Below are positions 56,901 to 64,000 of a stretch of 64,000 nucleotides of DNA, piece by piece. Below the pieces are notes generated by a model. That model was not told the origin of the DNA. It made no database searches and saw only the letters and a list, made by a program, of their open reading frames with translations. The position numbers and the translations under genes are program-made. The DNA comes from JAUYQR01 sp050632395 (GTDB taxonomy: Bacteria > Pseudomonadota > Alphaproteobacteria > Rhodobacterales > Rhodobacteraceae). Where the stretch lies: positions 1,798,001-1,862,000 of the forward strand of contig NZ_CP192600.1 of NCBI RefSeq assembly GCF_050632395.1. The letters run 5' to 3'. The first letter of the stretch is position 1; each line of letters begins with the position of its first letter.

Positions 56901-57305
56901 GTACCTCCCAGCTTCAGTAAGCAGGTGTTCAGGCAAGCCACCCTCTGCGACCAACGTCTTCAGGTAAATTGTCCCCGCATCAGTCTGTCGTGGAGCTGGT
57001 CGCCGGAACTGCGCAAGCCCGTGCGCGACGAGCTCTCGGCCAATCGCTTGGTCTTCAGGTAATTTCAAAGCCTCAAATAGGAAAGACCAAGATACGGAAC
57101 CGCCTTGAAAATCTCGTCGAAACTTTTCTGCGGCCCAAATAACAAAGCACATTGCATGTGCCAACGGTTTTGGTGCCCTTGGGAGCCTGGACTGCAGCAT
57201 TTCCTGCAATGCCGCGAACGAGCTGCTGCTTAGGCGGTAGGTGTGCAAAGGCCTACCGGACACCGCATCAATGCCTGCGGCGAGTAGCGGGGGCGGCAAG
57301 GTCAT
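53949..57305 (-). CDS. druH: Druantia DruH-like protein (STY4851/ECs_5259 family)
   Basis: The 1118-aa protein has no catalytic motif that I recognise. It resembles the STY4851/ECs_5259 family in length, in the N-terminal helical region (HAMCFVIWAAEKFRRDFQGG, SWSFLFEALKLPEDQAIGRE) and in its place before a ~2000-aa DUF1998 helicase. The middle is beta-rich (RRFRLRPDLAMSEACPSLML, KAQLSISGHAELPKWLLGPI) and the end helical. In Druantia type III, DruH and DruE alone give phage resistance; the mechanism is not known in detail. ATG 57305 starts it and the TAA is followed at once by the druE ATG. The family assignment comes from memory of gene layout and sequence style and needs a profile search. 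Confidence 0.72.
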   Translation of the reverse strand: MTLPPPLLAAGIDAVSGRPLHTYRLSSSSFAALQEMLQSRLPRAPKPLAHAMCFVIWAAEKFRRDFQGGSVSWSFLFEALKLPEDQAIGRELVAHGLAQFRRPAPRQTDAGTIYLKTLVAEGGLPEHLLTEAGRYRLLISALMQDIETLGAGAPTSSLRILAERRAQVLSAGFRTDEFHCLLADFANQLINLKGLCPKDLPTVAREAWLDAQRPGWRAALPLRIESAAAQSLLRDALKSDYQRTRREIVERSLVSVGAGKWKAQLSISGHAELPKWLLGPIPQGLRRFRLRPDLAMSEACPSLMLAAEIDDGTPDLWTVRRESGPRTAQFDFPLDRVAVFQMVADGRVIGSFTPPSGDGLSSEQMPTFWSMESADGLGRPQRLRRIGSTSVRTRAQQVWLLLGPGTSPKADASLSVEPAGTVGVDLLYMVSGSGYIFGSDGGWRFRVTTAADDDHVDRLICHGAVAEGIRDTQGGPVWRGCPAFMVEPAQGSVRAASPAEFLWRSAGQRTWRNGLPATNSLGMVQVGWKGTEGAVQAVEALRLVPQTLRLRTTSLPDGGVRVQVAGLTPGSLMSVEHGALVEVAPDGSQTIDVPTRQTETARLAILFFDPSSGQRLDATMSRPSDRGWIVAPGDRLLAKEEAVSLDELRGWRITLPQGRNGQLQLRLIDTNSKVSHQKVLINLSSEVAITAFLPLIRGLLAIGGPDSHIRLRLIVGQYESPRLVLRRFKRSVQWDGENLVTAETDQPRRPSSVALDEGVNSAVEQSVAIDPHPVMNVRCVNLSCPELLVDSHGITATTNIHAMLSADPGPWLVLPHDAGGTMRPARPIQTEASEASLARFGRPFIEAGSALTRLSRVPAFASALRSMTLPTAVGDAALFECLLDAVGDASDLAVLDQTLALAQTPEAAVLLVLRATPDRLGDRLALEDFSPFSWCTTPVSAWAIAIRSETARLSNMLLTMGLTDKESLTYADQQVSARLREVLLRRMDLAGQVILAAVQTGLFPKHAALFGRIPPGINAPAPSLLRLAREAVMRQEGEDQLFPELEALSVPIGFDALNPAMRGLIHTPLIVAEYATGIRTGLPSADVAIAILHFRTYDPAYFDAAVPAAIAWLAQGNA

Positions 57306-57862
57306 GCGTTAAGAAATATTTGAAAGGCCTGTCCGGCTAGCACGTTCAGAAACACTTTGAATTAACCCATTGTTGACATTCATCTTCTCCGAACAAGCTG
57401 TACTATGCAACTTTGGTTTTTCTGTGGTGCGGAGCTCGCTAGCGTGACTTTCTTGCGGACGCCCTCTTCTTTAACGCAGCATCGCCAACATCCCGGAGCG
57501 CTCGCTGGCTGCAACGCGTCCGGCTGCGCGGAGATGGTGGCTTGATCGCTTTGTTGGTGTGACGCGGCACGCGAGAGGCGGATTCCGCCGTTTCGTGCCT
57601 GCAGCAAGGGCGGTTTCCCGGCTAGGGGCAGACCCGTCCTCATGCCATCAGCCTCCATCGGACCATTAAATGGCTGCCGAGCGCGAACATCGTGAAGAGC
57701 TGGGTGCGTTCCTTGACGAGGCCGCGATTGCGCGTCTTCAAATCGCCGAATTGATCACCCTTAACAGATGCTCGACCTTGGCCCGCACCATCTCGATGAT
57801 GGTGTCGTCCACTCGCCCAGAGGATGCAGTGGGGCGCCGGTCTGAGCCTTGCGCATCACACC
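57306..57862. other. Region between druH and the UvrD-type helicase gene
   Basis: About 560 bases. The right part holds an IS5-type transposase remnant (57640-57809). The left ~150 bases are AT-richer and should carry the druH promoter, although no clear hexamer pair is assigned. The remaining ~180 bases hold nothing recognisable. Confidence 0.6.
57640..57809 (-). pseudogene. IS5-family transposase C-terminal remnant, frameshifted
   Basis: On the minus strand DTIIEMVRAKVEHLLRVIN in one frame is continued in another frame by FGDLKTRNRGLVKERTQLFT and MFALGSHLMVRWRLMA before a stop at 57640. Together they match the conserved C-terminus of IS5-type transposases (VKHPFRVIKRQFG...KTRYRGL...LFALGNL). 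The frame changes near 57742, where a few codons appear deleted, and everything before about 57809 is missing. It is a dead fragment marking a past insertion between two defence-type genes. Confidence 0.8.
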
Positions 57863-60862
57863 CTAGACCTTGCCCGGTCTCTTGAATGCCGCTTCGCGCT
57901 CGGCGCTGACATAGCCCTTGTCGGCCCGGACCGACGAGCGGCCTTTCGGTGCTGTAACCTTTGCCTTGCCCGCACAGGTCGGATAGCGAACGCAGCCGAG
58001 GAACTGCCCGTAGCCGCTTTTGCGTTCCATCAACCAACCGTCTTTGCATTTTGGACAGGTTGGGTAACTGGCGCCGCAGCCACAGCGAACCTCGGATGTC
58101 ACGTCCGCTCGGCGTGGCAAAGATTTTCCGCAAGATGGACAGGCAGGCAGAAGGTTTCCACAATGCTGCACATGCTCGCAGCGATACCAAATGCGGCCGT
58201 CCTGACCGGCGACTCCCACCAAGCGGCCTCCGCACTCACCACAGGTATTGGCCTCCGGTTCGGTCCCCGGTGCCCCTGCGAGGCCGTAGGCGGCGTCATT
58301 CCGTAGCTCGGTGACGAAAGACGACGGTCGCGCGTTGGACGCCATAATTGTCAGGGTATGGCGCGCGCGGGTCATAGCGACATACATAACACGCCGTTCT
58401 TCGGCATTCTGGAACGGCTCCTCCTCCGGCGAAACCAACGACAACAGGGCGTCGTCGACGATCTCTGACGGAAAGCCCACGCGCCCACTGTCGGCGTTCA
58501 AAAGGATCACATGGTCGGCTTCCAGACCCTTCGAGGCGTGGATCGTCTTGAAAACGATCTTCAGACACGGGAAACGCCGCCGTAGGTCCTGGATGTCTGG
58601 TTCAACGAAGCGGTAACGGCCGAGCAGCAGGACTGTCGCGGGCTTTGCATCCGGCTCGGCAGCCCCGGCTACTGCGGTGAGGACCTCGGACAGTTTATCC
58701 CCTTCCTCGCCCTTGGACACCGTCACGATCCTGATTGCCGGTTCGGTTGCAGTCCCGGCCGGGATGATCTGCTTCGGTATCTGTGCGGGGTTCCGCAAGA
58801 CGAAGGTTCTTGCGGCGAAGGCGATCTGGTCGACTGAACGGAAAGTCCGACCGAGATCGACGGCCCGGTGCACTCCAACCTCGCCATCGAAGCTGCCGCC
58901 GAAAACTTGACCGAAATGGCGCATCAAATGGATGTCGGAACCGGCAAAGCGGAAGATCGACTGCCAATCGTCGCCAACGGCGAAGATGCGCGCGTCCGGA
59001 TGCTGGGCCTTCAACGCCTTCACCAGCCGGGCCCGGCTCTGCGAAATATCCTGAAATTCGTCGACCAGGATATGGCGGAACGGGCTGACATAGCGGCCAG
59101 TCTCGGCATGGCCCGCAGCGCGCAGGATCATGTCCTCGAAATCGATCCTGTCGCCTAGACGCTTCTGATACTCCTCGAAGACCGGCGCGAATACATTGAG
59201 AAACGCCTTGGCCCGCCTTCCCAATTTCAGTCGCTCAGATTTGCTCTCGCAATCCCGCAGGCTGTATCCGCCACTCTTGAACTTGCGCAGGAAGGTTCCG
59301 AGCAGCTTCGAGAAATCGTCGACCTGATTCATCTCGACGATCCTGTCATAGATCGTGTCCACAGGGCGGGGCTTAAGGATCACATGCGGTGCCAACTTTT
59401 CCGCAAGGCCTGTCAGCAAACGCCCTTCTTGCCGCTCATAGCTGAAGGTCTCAATCAGGGTGGTCTCATGCTCGGCGTGGACCTGACGCTTCCACTCCAT
59501 GCCAGCCAAGTATTGGTCCCGATCAACGAACGGAGCCGTGAACAACCGTTCACTGCCATCGGCCATATTCTGGCGCCGCACTCCAAAATGCTCGATGTAA
59601 ATGCCGCTTTCGGTCAGTCGGAAGTCGGGCTGGTAATCACGCCTTCCGGTTTCAGGTATCTTGTGCTCGTAGACCGGTTCATACGCGTATTCGACACCGT
59701 TTTCATAAAGCCAGTTGGCGATCTGAAGCTCTTCGTAACTCTTGACCTTCTCGCCCTGAAGCGTGCGAAGGTCTTGGATTTCCATGTGGGAATAGAACTC
59801 ATGCTTGGTCTTGAAGTCCCATTCGGTCTTTGGCTCCACCAAGAAATGCGCGAACCACTGAATGATCGCCTTCGACACGTCTGATAGTCGAAGGATGAGG
59901 TCCTTCAGGATCTGTTTGATCAGGTTGGTGAACGCCAAGTCATCGGTAGCATGGTCCGCGAGCGCCGGTTTTGATCCTTCTACGAACCCAATGATGTCGT
60001 AGGCAATCGCATGGAAGGTTCGCGCCACAATGGGCACCCCCGAGCGTGCTTCGACCCTTTCCGACATCTCCGCGGCCGCGTTCTTCGCGAATGCAAGCAG
60101 GAGGATTTCCTCCGGCTTACGGACACCTGCCTTTACAAGATAGGCAGCTTTGGCGGTGATCACGCTCGTCTTGCCTGACCCTGCGCCAGCCAGAACGAGC
60201 GTTGCATCTTCGTCCGCCACGACCGATAGACGCTGCTCTGGGGTCAGCGGCTTGCTTTCGATTGTGTCGAAGAAATCCTTCCAGCGGTCGAGCTCCGCCG
60301 ACACAAACGCGGCGATGCCACGGGCCCGAGCCGTCCGCGGGTCGGAGGTGAAATTTCGGATTGGCGCGATCCGCGCGTTAGCCTCACGACCAATGGCTTC
60401 GACATTCAGCTTGGATAGGAGCACGGCTTCCAGATGGCGGGCCTCCCCCAAGAGCGTCGCGATCTGGCAGGCGGCCGGGTATCGGGACGGCGCCACTAGC
60501 GCCCTCACGCCATCAAGGATCCACTGAATACGATCAGCTTCTTTTTCAAGAGCTGCGCAATTGTAACGAGTCCATGCCTTTCTGACGTCGTATGAGAACT
60601 TCTCGGCCTCGACGTGGCGCGCACCCTTCAGGATGAACTCGTGATTTTCGCCTGACCTGATGGTCAGAGCGCTTCCGAGCCATCCTTTCTTGACCGTAGG
60701 TGGGCTTGCCAGTGCTTGGAGGGAAAGAGACGCCACATGGCCGCGGCGAATTATACGAATGCGATCCCCGTCGATCTGCATTGAGCGGGCAGACTTTCCA
60801 AAAGGATCAGCAAAAATGCCGAAAAAAGGGCGCTGCTGAAGCAATAACTTAGGTCCTTTCAT
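57863..60862 (-). CDS. UvrD/Rep-type helicase (helicase IV-like) with nuclease-like insert and topoisomerase zinc fingers
   Basis: The 999-aa superfamily 1 helicase has motif I LVLAGAGSGKTSVI (222-235), motif II ILVDEFQDIS, motif III GDDWQSIFRFAGSD and motif VI NAEERRVMYVAMTRARHTL. Between motifs Ia and II lies an insert SYEELQIANWLYENGVEYAY with YQPDFRL and IYIEHFG, which looks like a PD-(D/E)xK-type nuclease of the helicase IV group. The last ~120 residues carry topoisomerase-type C4 fingers (CGECGGRL, CPSCGKSL, CPKCKDGWLMERKSGYGQFLGC). The N-terminal ~200 residues match helicase IV layout. ATG 60862 is used although its Shine-Dalgarno is very close. It likely processes DNA, and its position beside Druantia-like genes suggests defence. 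Confidence 0.9.
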   Translation of the reverse strand: MKGPKLLLQQRPFFGIFADPFGKSARSMQIDGDRIRIIRRGHVASLSLQALASPPTVKKGWLGSALTIRSGENHEFILKGARHVEAEKFSYDVRKAWTRYNCAALEKEADRIQWILDGVRALVAPSRYPAACQIATLLGEARHLEAVLLSKLNVEAIGREANARIAPIRNFTSDPRTARARGIAAFVSAELDRWKDFFDTIESKPLTPEQRLSVVADEDATLVLAGAGSGKTSVITAKAAYLVKAGVRKPEEILLLAFAKNAAAEMSERVEARSGVPIVARTFHAIAYDIIGFVEGSKPALADHATDDLAFTNLIKQILKDLILRLSDVSKAIIQWFAHFLVEPKTEWDFKTKHEFYSHMEIQDLRTLQGEKVKSYEELQIANWLYENGVEYAYEPVYEHKIPETGRRDYQPDFRLTESGIYIEHFGVRRQNMADGSERLFTAPFVDRDQYLAGMEWKRQVHAEHETTLIETFSYERQEGRLLTGLAEKLAPHVILKPRPVDTIYDRIVEMNQVDDFSKLLGTFLRKFKSGGYSLRDCESKSERLKLGRRAKAFLNVFAPVFEEYQKRLGDRIDFEDMILRAAGHAETGRYVSPFRHILVDEFQDISQSRARLVKALKAQHPDARIFAVGDDWQSIFRFAGSDIHLMRHFGQVFGGSFDGEVGVHRAVDLGRTFRSVDQIAFAARTFVLRNPAQIPKQIIPAGTATEPAIRIVTVSKGEEGDKLSEVLTAVAGAAEPDAKPATVLLLGRYRFVEPDIQDLRRRFPCLKIVFKTIHASKGLEADHVILLNADSGRVGFPSEIVDDALLSLVSPEEEPFQNAEERRVMYVAMTRARHTLTIMASNARPSSFVTELRNDAAYGLAGAPGTEPEANTCGECGGRLVGVAGQDGRIWYRCEHVQHCGNLLPACPSCGKSLPRRADVTSEVRCGCGASYPTCPKCKDGWLMERKSGYGQFLGCVRYPTCAGKAKVTAPKGRSSVRADKGYVSAEREAAFKRPGKV

Positions 60863-61159
60863 CTCCTTCGATTAGCTTCCGGCGTCCGGAAGGGAACCGC
60901 AAGCGTGTCCGTATGATTAGAGAGTAAACGCAGGTCCAATTTCAAAAAAGTTCCCAGTCCGTGATTTCGTGAGCGCCTAAAGCGATAGAGGGGCACGGGT
61001 TCCGCAGGCCTGCCCCGCCCACCGGGTTCCCTGGCTAACTGGTTTCGCGACGATCGGTTTTGAGCGAACGCACCACGCCGATCCGTGACAGCACACAACG
61101 CGGCAGATCAGAAGCGCTCAAGAACGTTTACGCTTGGGGCCAACAGCCAAAGTTCACCT

Positions 61160-62683
61160 TTAGAGATCAAATTTGTAAGCGAGCGCTGCTAGAGCCCCAA
61201 CCATAATCTTCCGGTCCCTAATCCCGAGCACACGGAGTAGTTCAGCCTCAAGAGTGTCGTGCCTGTCAACGTCGATGGCGGACAGGTAGATGGCACGGTC
61301 AGCCAGATACGAGTCAGACTCGCCGAACTCAACCGCCTCTGCAAGTCGCCCCTTAGCTTTTAAACTATCGAAAACTTGCGTCAAACTGTAGACTGGCGAG
61401 CCTTGGTTCTCGATGAATTGCTCCGCGGCCGCCAAGCCATCCATGGCTAAAATTCCAACACTGATTGCGGCGATGGCCGTGTCAAGTTGGCTTCCACTTT
61501 TCTCAGCGGCATCGATGGCGCTGCCGATCTGGTCAGTCTGAATGTAGAGGTCAACAAGTTTACGTTGTACATCATCTTGTTTATTAGCGAGCTGGCTAAG
61601 ATGGTCACCCATGGCGTTGTCGCCCAGGAAGTAGAACTGTGCAGCCAAGTTTATCGACATGTTTTCTTTCGCAGTTGTATCAAGCGTGCTGATCTCGTCG
61701 ACGAGTGTCCGGAGGCGGTGAATGTCCCGGGCAGCGCCTGCCGCCCAGATCTCAGCACTCATCTTGTGCAGTCCGGCTGGCATTGCAGCAATAATAAACG
61801 AAGACAGTGAGGCGTCTCCGGACAATGACGCTGCTTCTGCGGCCTCCTTGAGTTGAAAGTCGGCTGACACGCCCATTCTTTCAAGCCAGTAGACTGTCGC
61901 ATCGGCGTCGCCAATTCTGGCGTTGAAGATCATAAGGTCCCCGGCTAACTCATCCCTGTCGCTTACACTAAGTGATGGGTGATCGACCAAGCGTGCCGCC
62001 GCATCAAAATTATCCAAGTCTAAAAGGAAGGTTGCGAACATCCGCAGCATGAAACTCCGCTCAGATTCGGGAATACTCTCGACGACAGAAACGGCCGTTT
62101 CAACTTGGCCATCGATGGCCAAAACATGAGCGATTTCAAGTAAAAGTTTCGCTGTTTGGTAGTCAAGCTGGGATTGAGAGAGTGTCGAGCGGGACTCTAT
62201 AAAAGATATAAGGGCAGGGGCACGTGCGGCGTCCCGTAAGCCGATCGCTATACTGGCAAACGCTTGGGACTGACTTTTGAAGTCACCCAAATCATTCGCT
62301 ATGCCTTCAGCCAGGTTCAACACGCAAGCCCGTCTATCAGAGCAACTGGTGATACCCTGCGCTAGCGTAATTCTGGCCTCCTCGATAGCAGCGTCGAGAC
62401 TTTCGAGAGAAAGCTCCGGTATCTCACCGAGTGCAATGCGGACGGCCAGAGCGGTCGTCTGATGCTTCTGCAGGACCTCCCTCACTGCGGCACGTGCCGA
62501 AGTGATCAAGGTCAGTCGCGTCATCAGATCCGCTACGCCGGGTTCATCGAGAGATTGAGCTGCCGCGACATCACGCGAGGCGGCGACGATAAGCGCATTG
62601 GCGGCCGCGTCGGCAGTTTCGGCGACAGAAGCTGAAGCGGATGAGAAAAGCAGCACGAAAGCGATGAAAAGATACTTGATCAT
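61160..62683 (-). CDS. Secreted alpha-helical repeat protein, function unknown
   Basis: ATG 62683 gives 507 aa starting with a Sec signal (MIKYLFIAFVLLFSSASASV, cleavage near SVA-ET). The rest is almost all helical with TPR-like spacing of small residues (LLLEIAHVLAIDGQVETAVS, FATFLLDLDNFDAAARLVDH, AAQFYFLGDNAMGDHLSQLA). No enzyme motif is seen. Two cysteines (CSDRRAC) could form a disulphide in the periplasm. A longer frame to 62770 lacks support. It is downstream of a small membrane protein gene on the same strand, with 156 bases between. Confidence 0.75.
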   Translation of the reverse strand: MIKYLFIAFVLLFSSASASVAETADAAANALIVAASRDVAAAQSLDEPGVADLMTRLTLITSARAAVREVLQKHQTTALAVRIALGEIPELSLESLDAAIEEARITLAQGITSCSDRRACVLNLAEGIANDLGDFKSQSQAFASIAIGLRDAARAPALISFIESRSTLSQSQLDYQTAKLLLEIAHVLAIDGQVETAVSVVESIPESERSFMLRMFATFLLDLDNFDAAARLVDHPSLSVSDRDELAGDLMIFNARIGDADATVYWLERMGVSADFQLKEAAEAASLSGDASLSSFIIAAMPAGLHKMSAEIWAAGAARDIHRLRTLVDEISTLDTTAKENMSINLAAQFYFLGDNAMGDHLSQLANKQDDVQRKLVDLYIQTDQIGSAIDAAEKSGSQLDTAIAAISVGILAMDGLAAAEQFIENQGSPVYSLTQVFDSLKAKGRLAEAVEFGESDSYLADRAIYLSAIDVDRHDTLEAELLRVLGIRDRKIMVGALAALAYKFDL

Positions 62684-62839
62684 TCTAGCAGTCCATATCT
62701 GGTGGCTGATGAGTCGGCGGGATGGATCACCTCCACCATTACTCAACTGCCAATGTACGAAGGGTATCAACCAAAGGCCGTCAACGCCGCGTGCCGACTG
62801 CCAATGTTCGAAACAAACGCAGGTTTTCGCTCTGCGGGG

Positions 62840-63151
62840 CTAGGCGGCAGACTTTTTCGACCTCAAGAAATGGTTAAGAATGATCGCCGCAAAAAGAACA
62901 TCGCAGCCCATCCAGATCACTCGCGGCAATTCAACCGGAATGAAAGGGTTCATGAGGAGTGCTATCGAGCCAAAAACAACAACAGTCAGACTGGCCGTCT
63001 TGGTGGCTTCGTATGTTTTCCATGCCAGGACCGCTGCGCAGCCAAAAACGATGACCCTCAGAAGTTGGTAGTATCCGTAGGGCAGCGGCAGCAGCGCAAT
63101 AAGCAGCATTGCGGCAGGCAATAGCCAGATTGCCGGATGAAGTTGTTTCAT
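62840..63151 (-). CDS. Small membrane protein (DUF6804-like)
   Basis: ATG 63151, with AAGGAA upstream, gives 103 aa with four membrane helices: IWLLPAAMLLIALLPLPYGY, LRVIVFGCAAVLAWKTYEA, LTVVVFGSIALLMNPFIPVE and IWMGCDVLFAAIILNHFL. The pattern LLPLPYGYYQLLRVIVFGCA and ALLMNPFIPV is that of DUF6804 proteins of unknown function. It lies between the recombinase gene and the secreted helical protein gene, all on the minus strand. Confidence 0.75.
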   Translation of the reverse strand: MKQLHPAIWLLPAAMLLIALLPLPYGYYQLLRVIVFGCAAVLAWKTYEATKTASLTVVVFGSIALLMNPFIPVELPRVIWMGCDVLFAAIILNHFLRSKKSAA

Positions 63152-63308
63152 TCTATTCCTTTGCATGGGCTCTGAACGATCTGTCTTGTAGAGCTGCGTT
63201 CGCCTTCTCAACGGACAGCATCGAGGTGGTGTTTACAAGCTGAACGCTCGATTCCCCTCTTGGCCCCAGATCGTAGCCTTTTGATGGCGATCCGATGCGT
63301 CCAACACG

Positions 63309-64000
63309 TCAAATTGCCAGAGCGGAAAGTGTATCGTGCAGTTGCGTGAGGTCGGCCCCAGCGCCATAGCGTTCCCGTTGCAGGGAGTGGCCCATGAGGT
63401 CGCGCCTGATGCGTTCATCGACGCCTGCACGGAGCATTCTGTCCTCGAACGCATGGCGCAGCCCGTAGAGCGTGTGGTTCTCGGTTTCCAGAAGGCCGTT
63501 TTCGCGCAGGTATTTGTTGATCGTGTCACTCAGGCTTGGATTGTCGGCATAGCGGGGGAACCCATCGGGGAATGCCCGGAAGGCTTCAAGGCTGACGCCC
63601 AGCAGGGGAATGACACGCCGGGATGCGCTGGTTTTCAGGGTGCGCCCGTTCGGCTCTATGCTGATATGCGGGATATTTGCATCAAGCCGTATTTGGCTGC
63701 GGGTCAGTCCAGCCCCTTCGCTTGGCCGGTAGCCGGTGTTGACCATGCCGAGAAGGATCGCGCGGGCTTCGCCGTTCATCCCGTTCAGGGCGCCGGGGGC
63801 CAAGAGCTTGTCGCTGATCCATGCCACGCTGAACGCGCGCCTGATGGCCGCCTCTTCCTTGGGCAGGGCGAGGCCCTTGGTTGTCCAGAGGATCTTGTCC
63901 AGCGCCCCAGCGTCGATGGCGACCGCGCGCAGGGTGGACGTGACGTGGATGAAATCCTTGTTCGCGCTGTTGCTGGTCAGACCCTCGGCCATCAGCTTGT
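63309..64000 (-). CDS. Tyrosine recombinase/integrase (partial, N-terminus outside window)
   Basis: The C-terminal catalytic domain is complete: the first active-site Arg is in NTGYRPSEGAGLTRSQIRLD, H-x-x-R in YGLRHAFEDRML, and a late His and the Tyr nucleophile in LMGHSLQRERYGAG. Residues upstream of MAEGLTS (…KLM) continue in frame past 64000, so the internal Met at 63992 is not the true start. Such integrases insert islands into tRNA genes; the tRNA-Ser at 31991 is a candidate target. The gene faces inward from the right side of the island. Confidence 0.92.
   Translation of the reverse strand, partial: KLMAEGLTSNSANKDFIHVTSTLRAVAIDAGALDKILWTTKGLALPKEEAAIRRAFSVAWISDKLLAPGALNGMNGEARAILLGMVNTGYRPSEGAGLTRSQIRLDANIPHISIEPNGRTLKTSASRRVIPLLGVSLEAFRAFPDGFPRYADNPSLSDTINKYLRENGLLETENHTLYGLRHAFEDRMLRAGVDERIRRDLMGHSLQRERYGAGADLTQLHDTLSALAI

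Larger units (their letters stand above)
32081..64000. mobile_element. Genomic island between tRNA-Ser and a tyrosine recombinase (right end outside)
   Basis: The stretch carries a type I restriction system, a phage terminase small subunit, an AlpA-type regulator, a DUF3631 ATPase, a Druantia III-like pair, an IS5 remnant and several unrecognised genes. It ends in a tyrosine recombinase that leaves the window. Core metabolic genes stop at 31990. The right boundary is not visible, and the island may be a composite of more than one insertion. Confidence 0.75.

Noticed and set aside
57738..58235. 165-aa frame overlapping the helicase C-terminus as a gene
   Set aside because: Most of it is a shadow of the helicase; only its last ~20 residues are meaningful, as part of the IS5 remnant.

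Overview
The window looks like a chromosomal segment of a high-GC alphaproteobacterium of the Rhodobacteraceae/Paracoccaceae group. The evidence is the dense GC-rich coding, a class I cytochrome c resembling Paracoccus c550 and Rhodobacter c2 next to ctaD, carA beside a GatB/YqeY gene, and a SPOR-protein/dac/tmk/holB/tatD/MBL set. No rRNA or CRISPR array was seen. Placement is by recognition of gene families only; no search was run.

Left part, 1-31990, is core or ordinary accessory chromosome. It opens with a glycosyltransferase cut by the window edge, then carA, a YqeY-like gene and a DUF2244 membrane protein. From 14305 down to 4106 runs one long minus-strand cluster: GntR regulator, amidase, solute-binding protein, two DppB/DppC-type permeases, a double ATPase and two M20 metallo-amidohydrolases. 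It reads as a dedicated import-and-hydrolyse system for a peptide-like or amide compound. Next come ctaD (cytochrome oxidase subunit I), a soluble cytochrome c, lipB, tRNA-Leu(GAG) with a strong terminator, and a plus-strand Pot-type ABC importer. An AEC transporter follows, then MBL hydrolase, tatD and holB. A roughly 2-kb segment with a LysR regulator and a divergent small membrane protein separates holB from tmk, dac and a SPOR lipoprotein.

Right part, 31991-64000, begins at tRNA-Ser(TGA), a typical integration site, and ends in a tyrosine recombinase that runs off the window. The stretch between them looks like a genomic island built mainly of defence and mobile-element genes. In order it carries: a type I restriction-modification operon with an embedded GIY-YIG/DUF4357 gene (hsdM-hsdS-nuclease-hsdR); a membrane-anchored GAF-like protein with a small basic partner; a phage-satellite-like block (terminase small subunit, DUF3631 ATPase, two small genes, AlpA-type regulator) with an unusual array of four 12-bp repeats; an overlapping three-gene operon whose middle protein combines CBS-like domains with a HEPN-type RNTIAH motif; a two-gene Druantia type III-like system (druH, druE); an IS5-type transposase remnant; a UvrD-type helicase with a nuclease-like insert and topoisomerase zinc fingers; a secreted helical protein; and a small DUF6804-like membrane protein.

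The least described parts are the CBS-HEPN triad (46193-47768), the GAF/small-protein pair (40651-41788) and the satellite-like block with its repeats (41982-45300). Functional statements rest on recognised motifs and gene order. The Druantia call in particular should be confirmed with profile searches.
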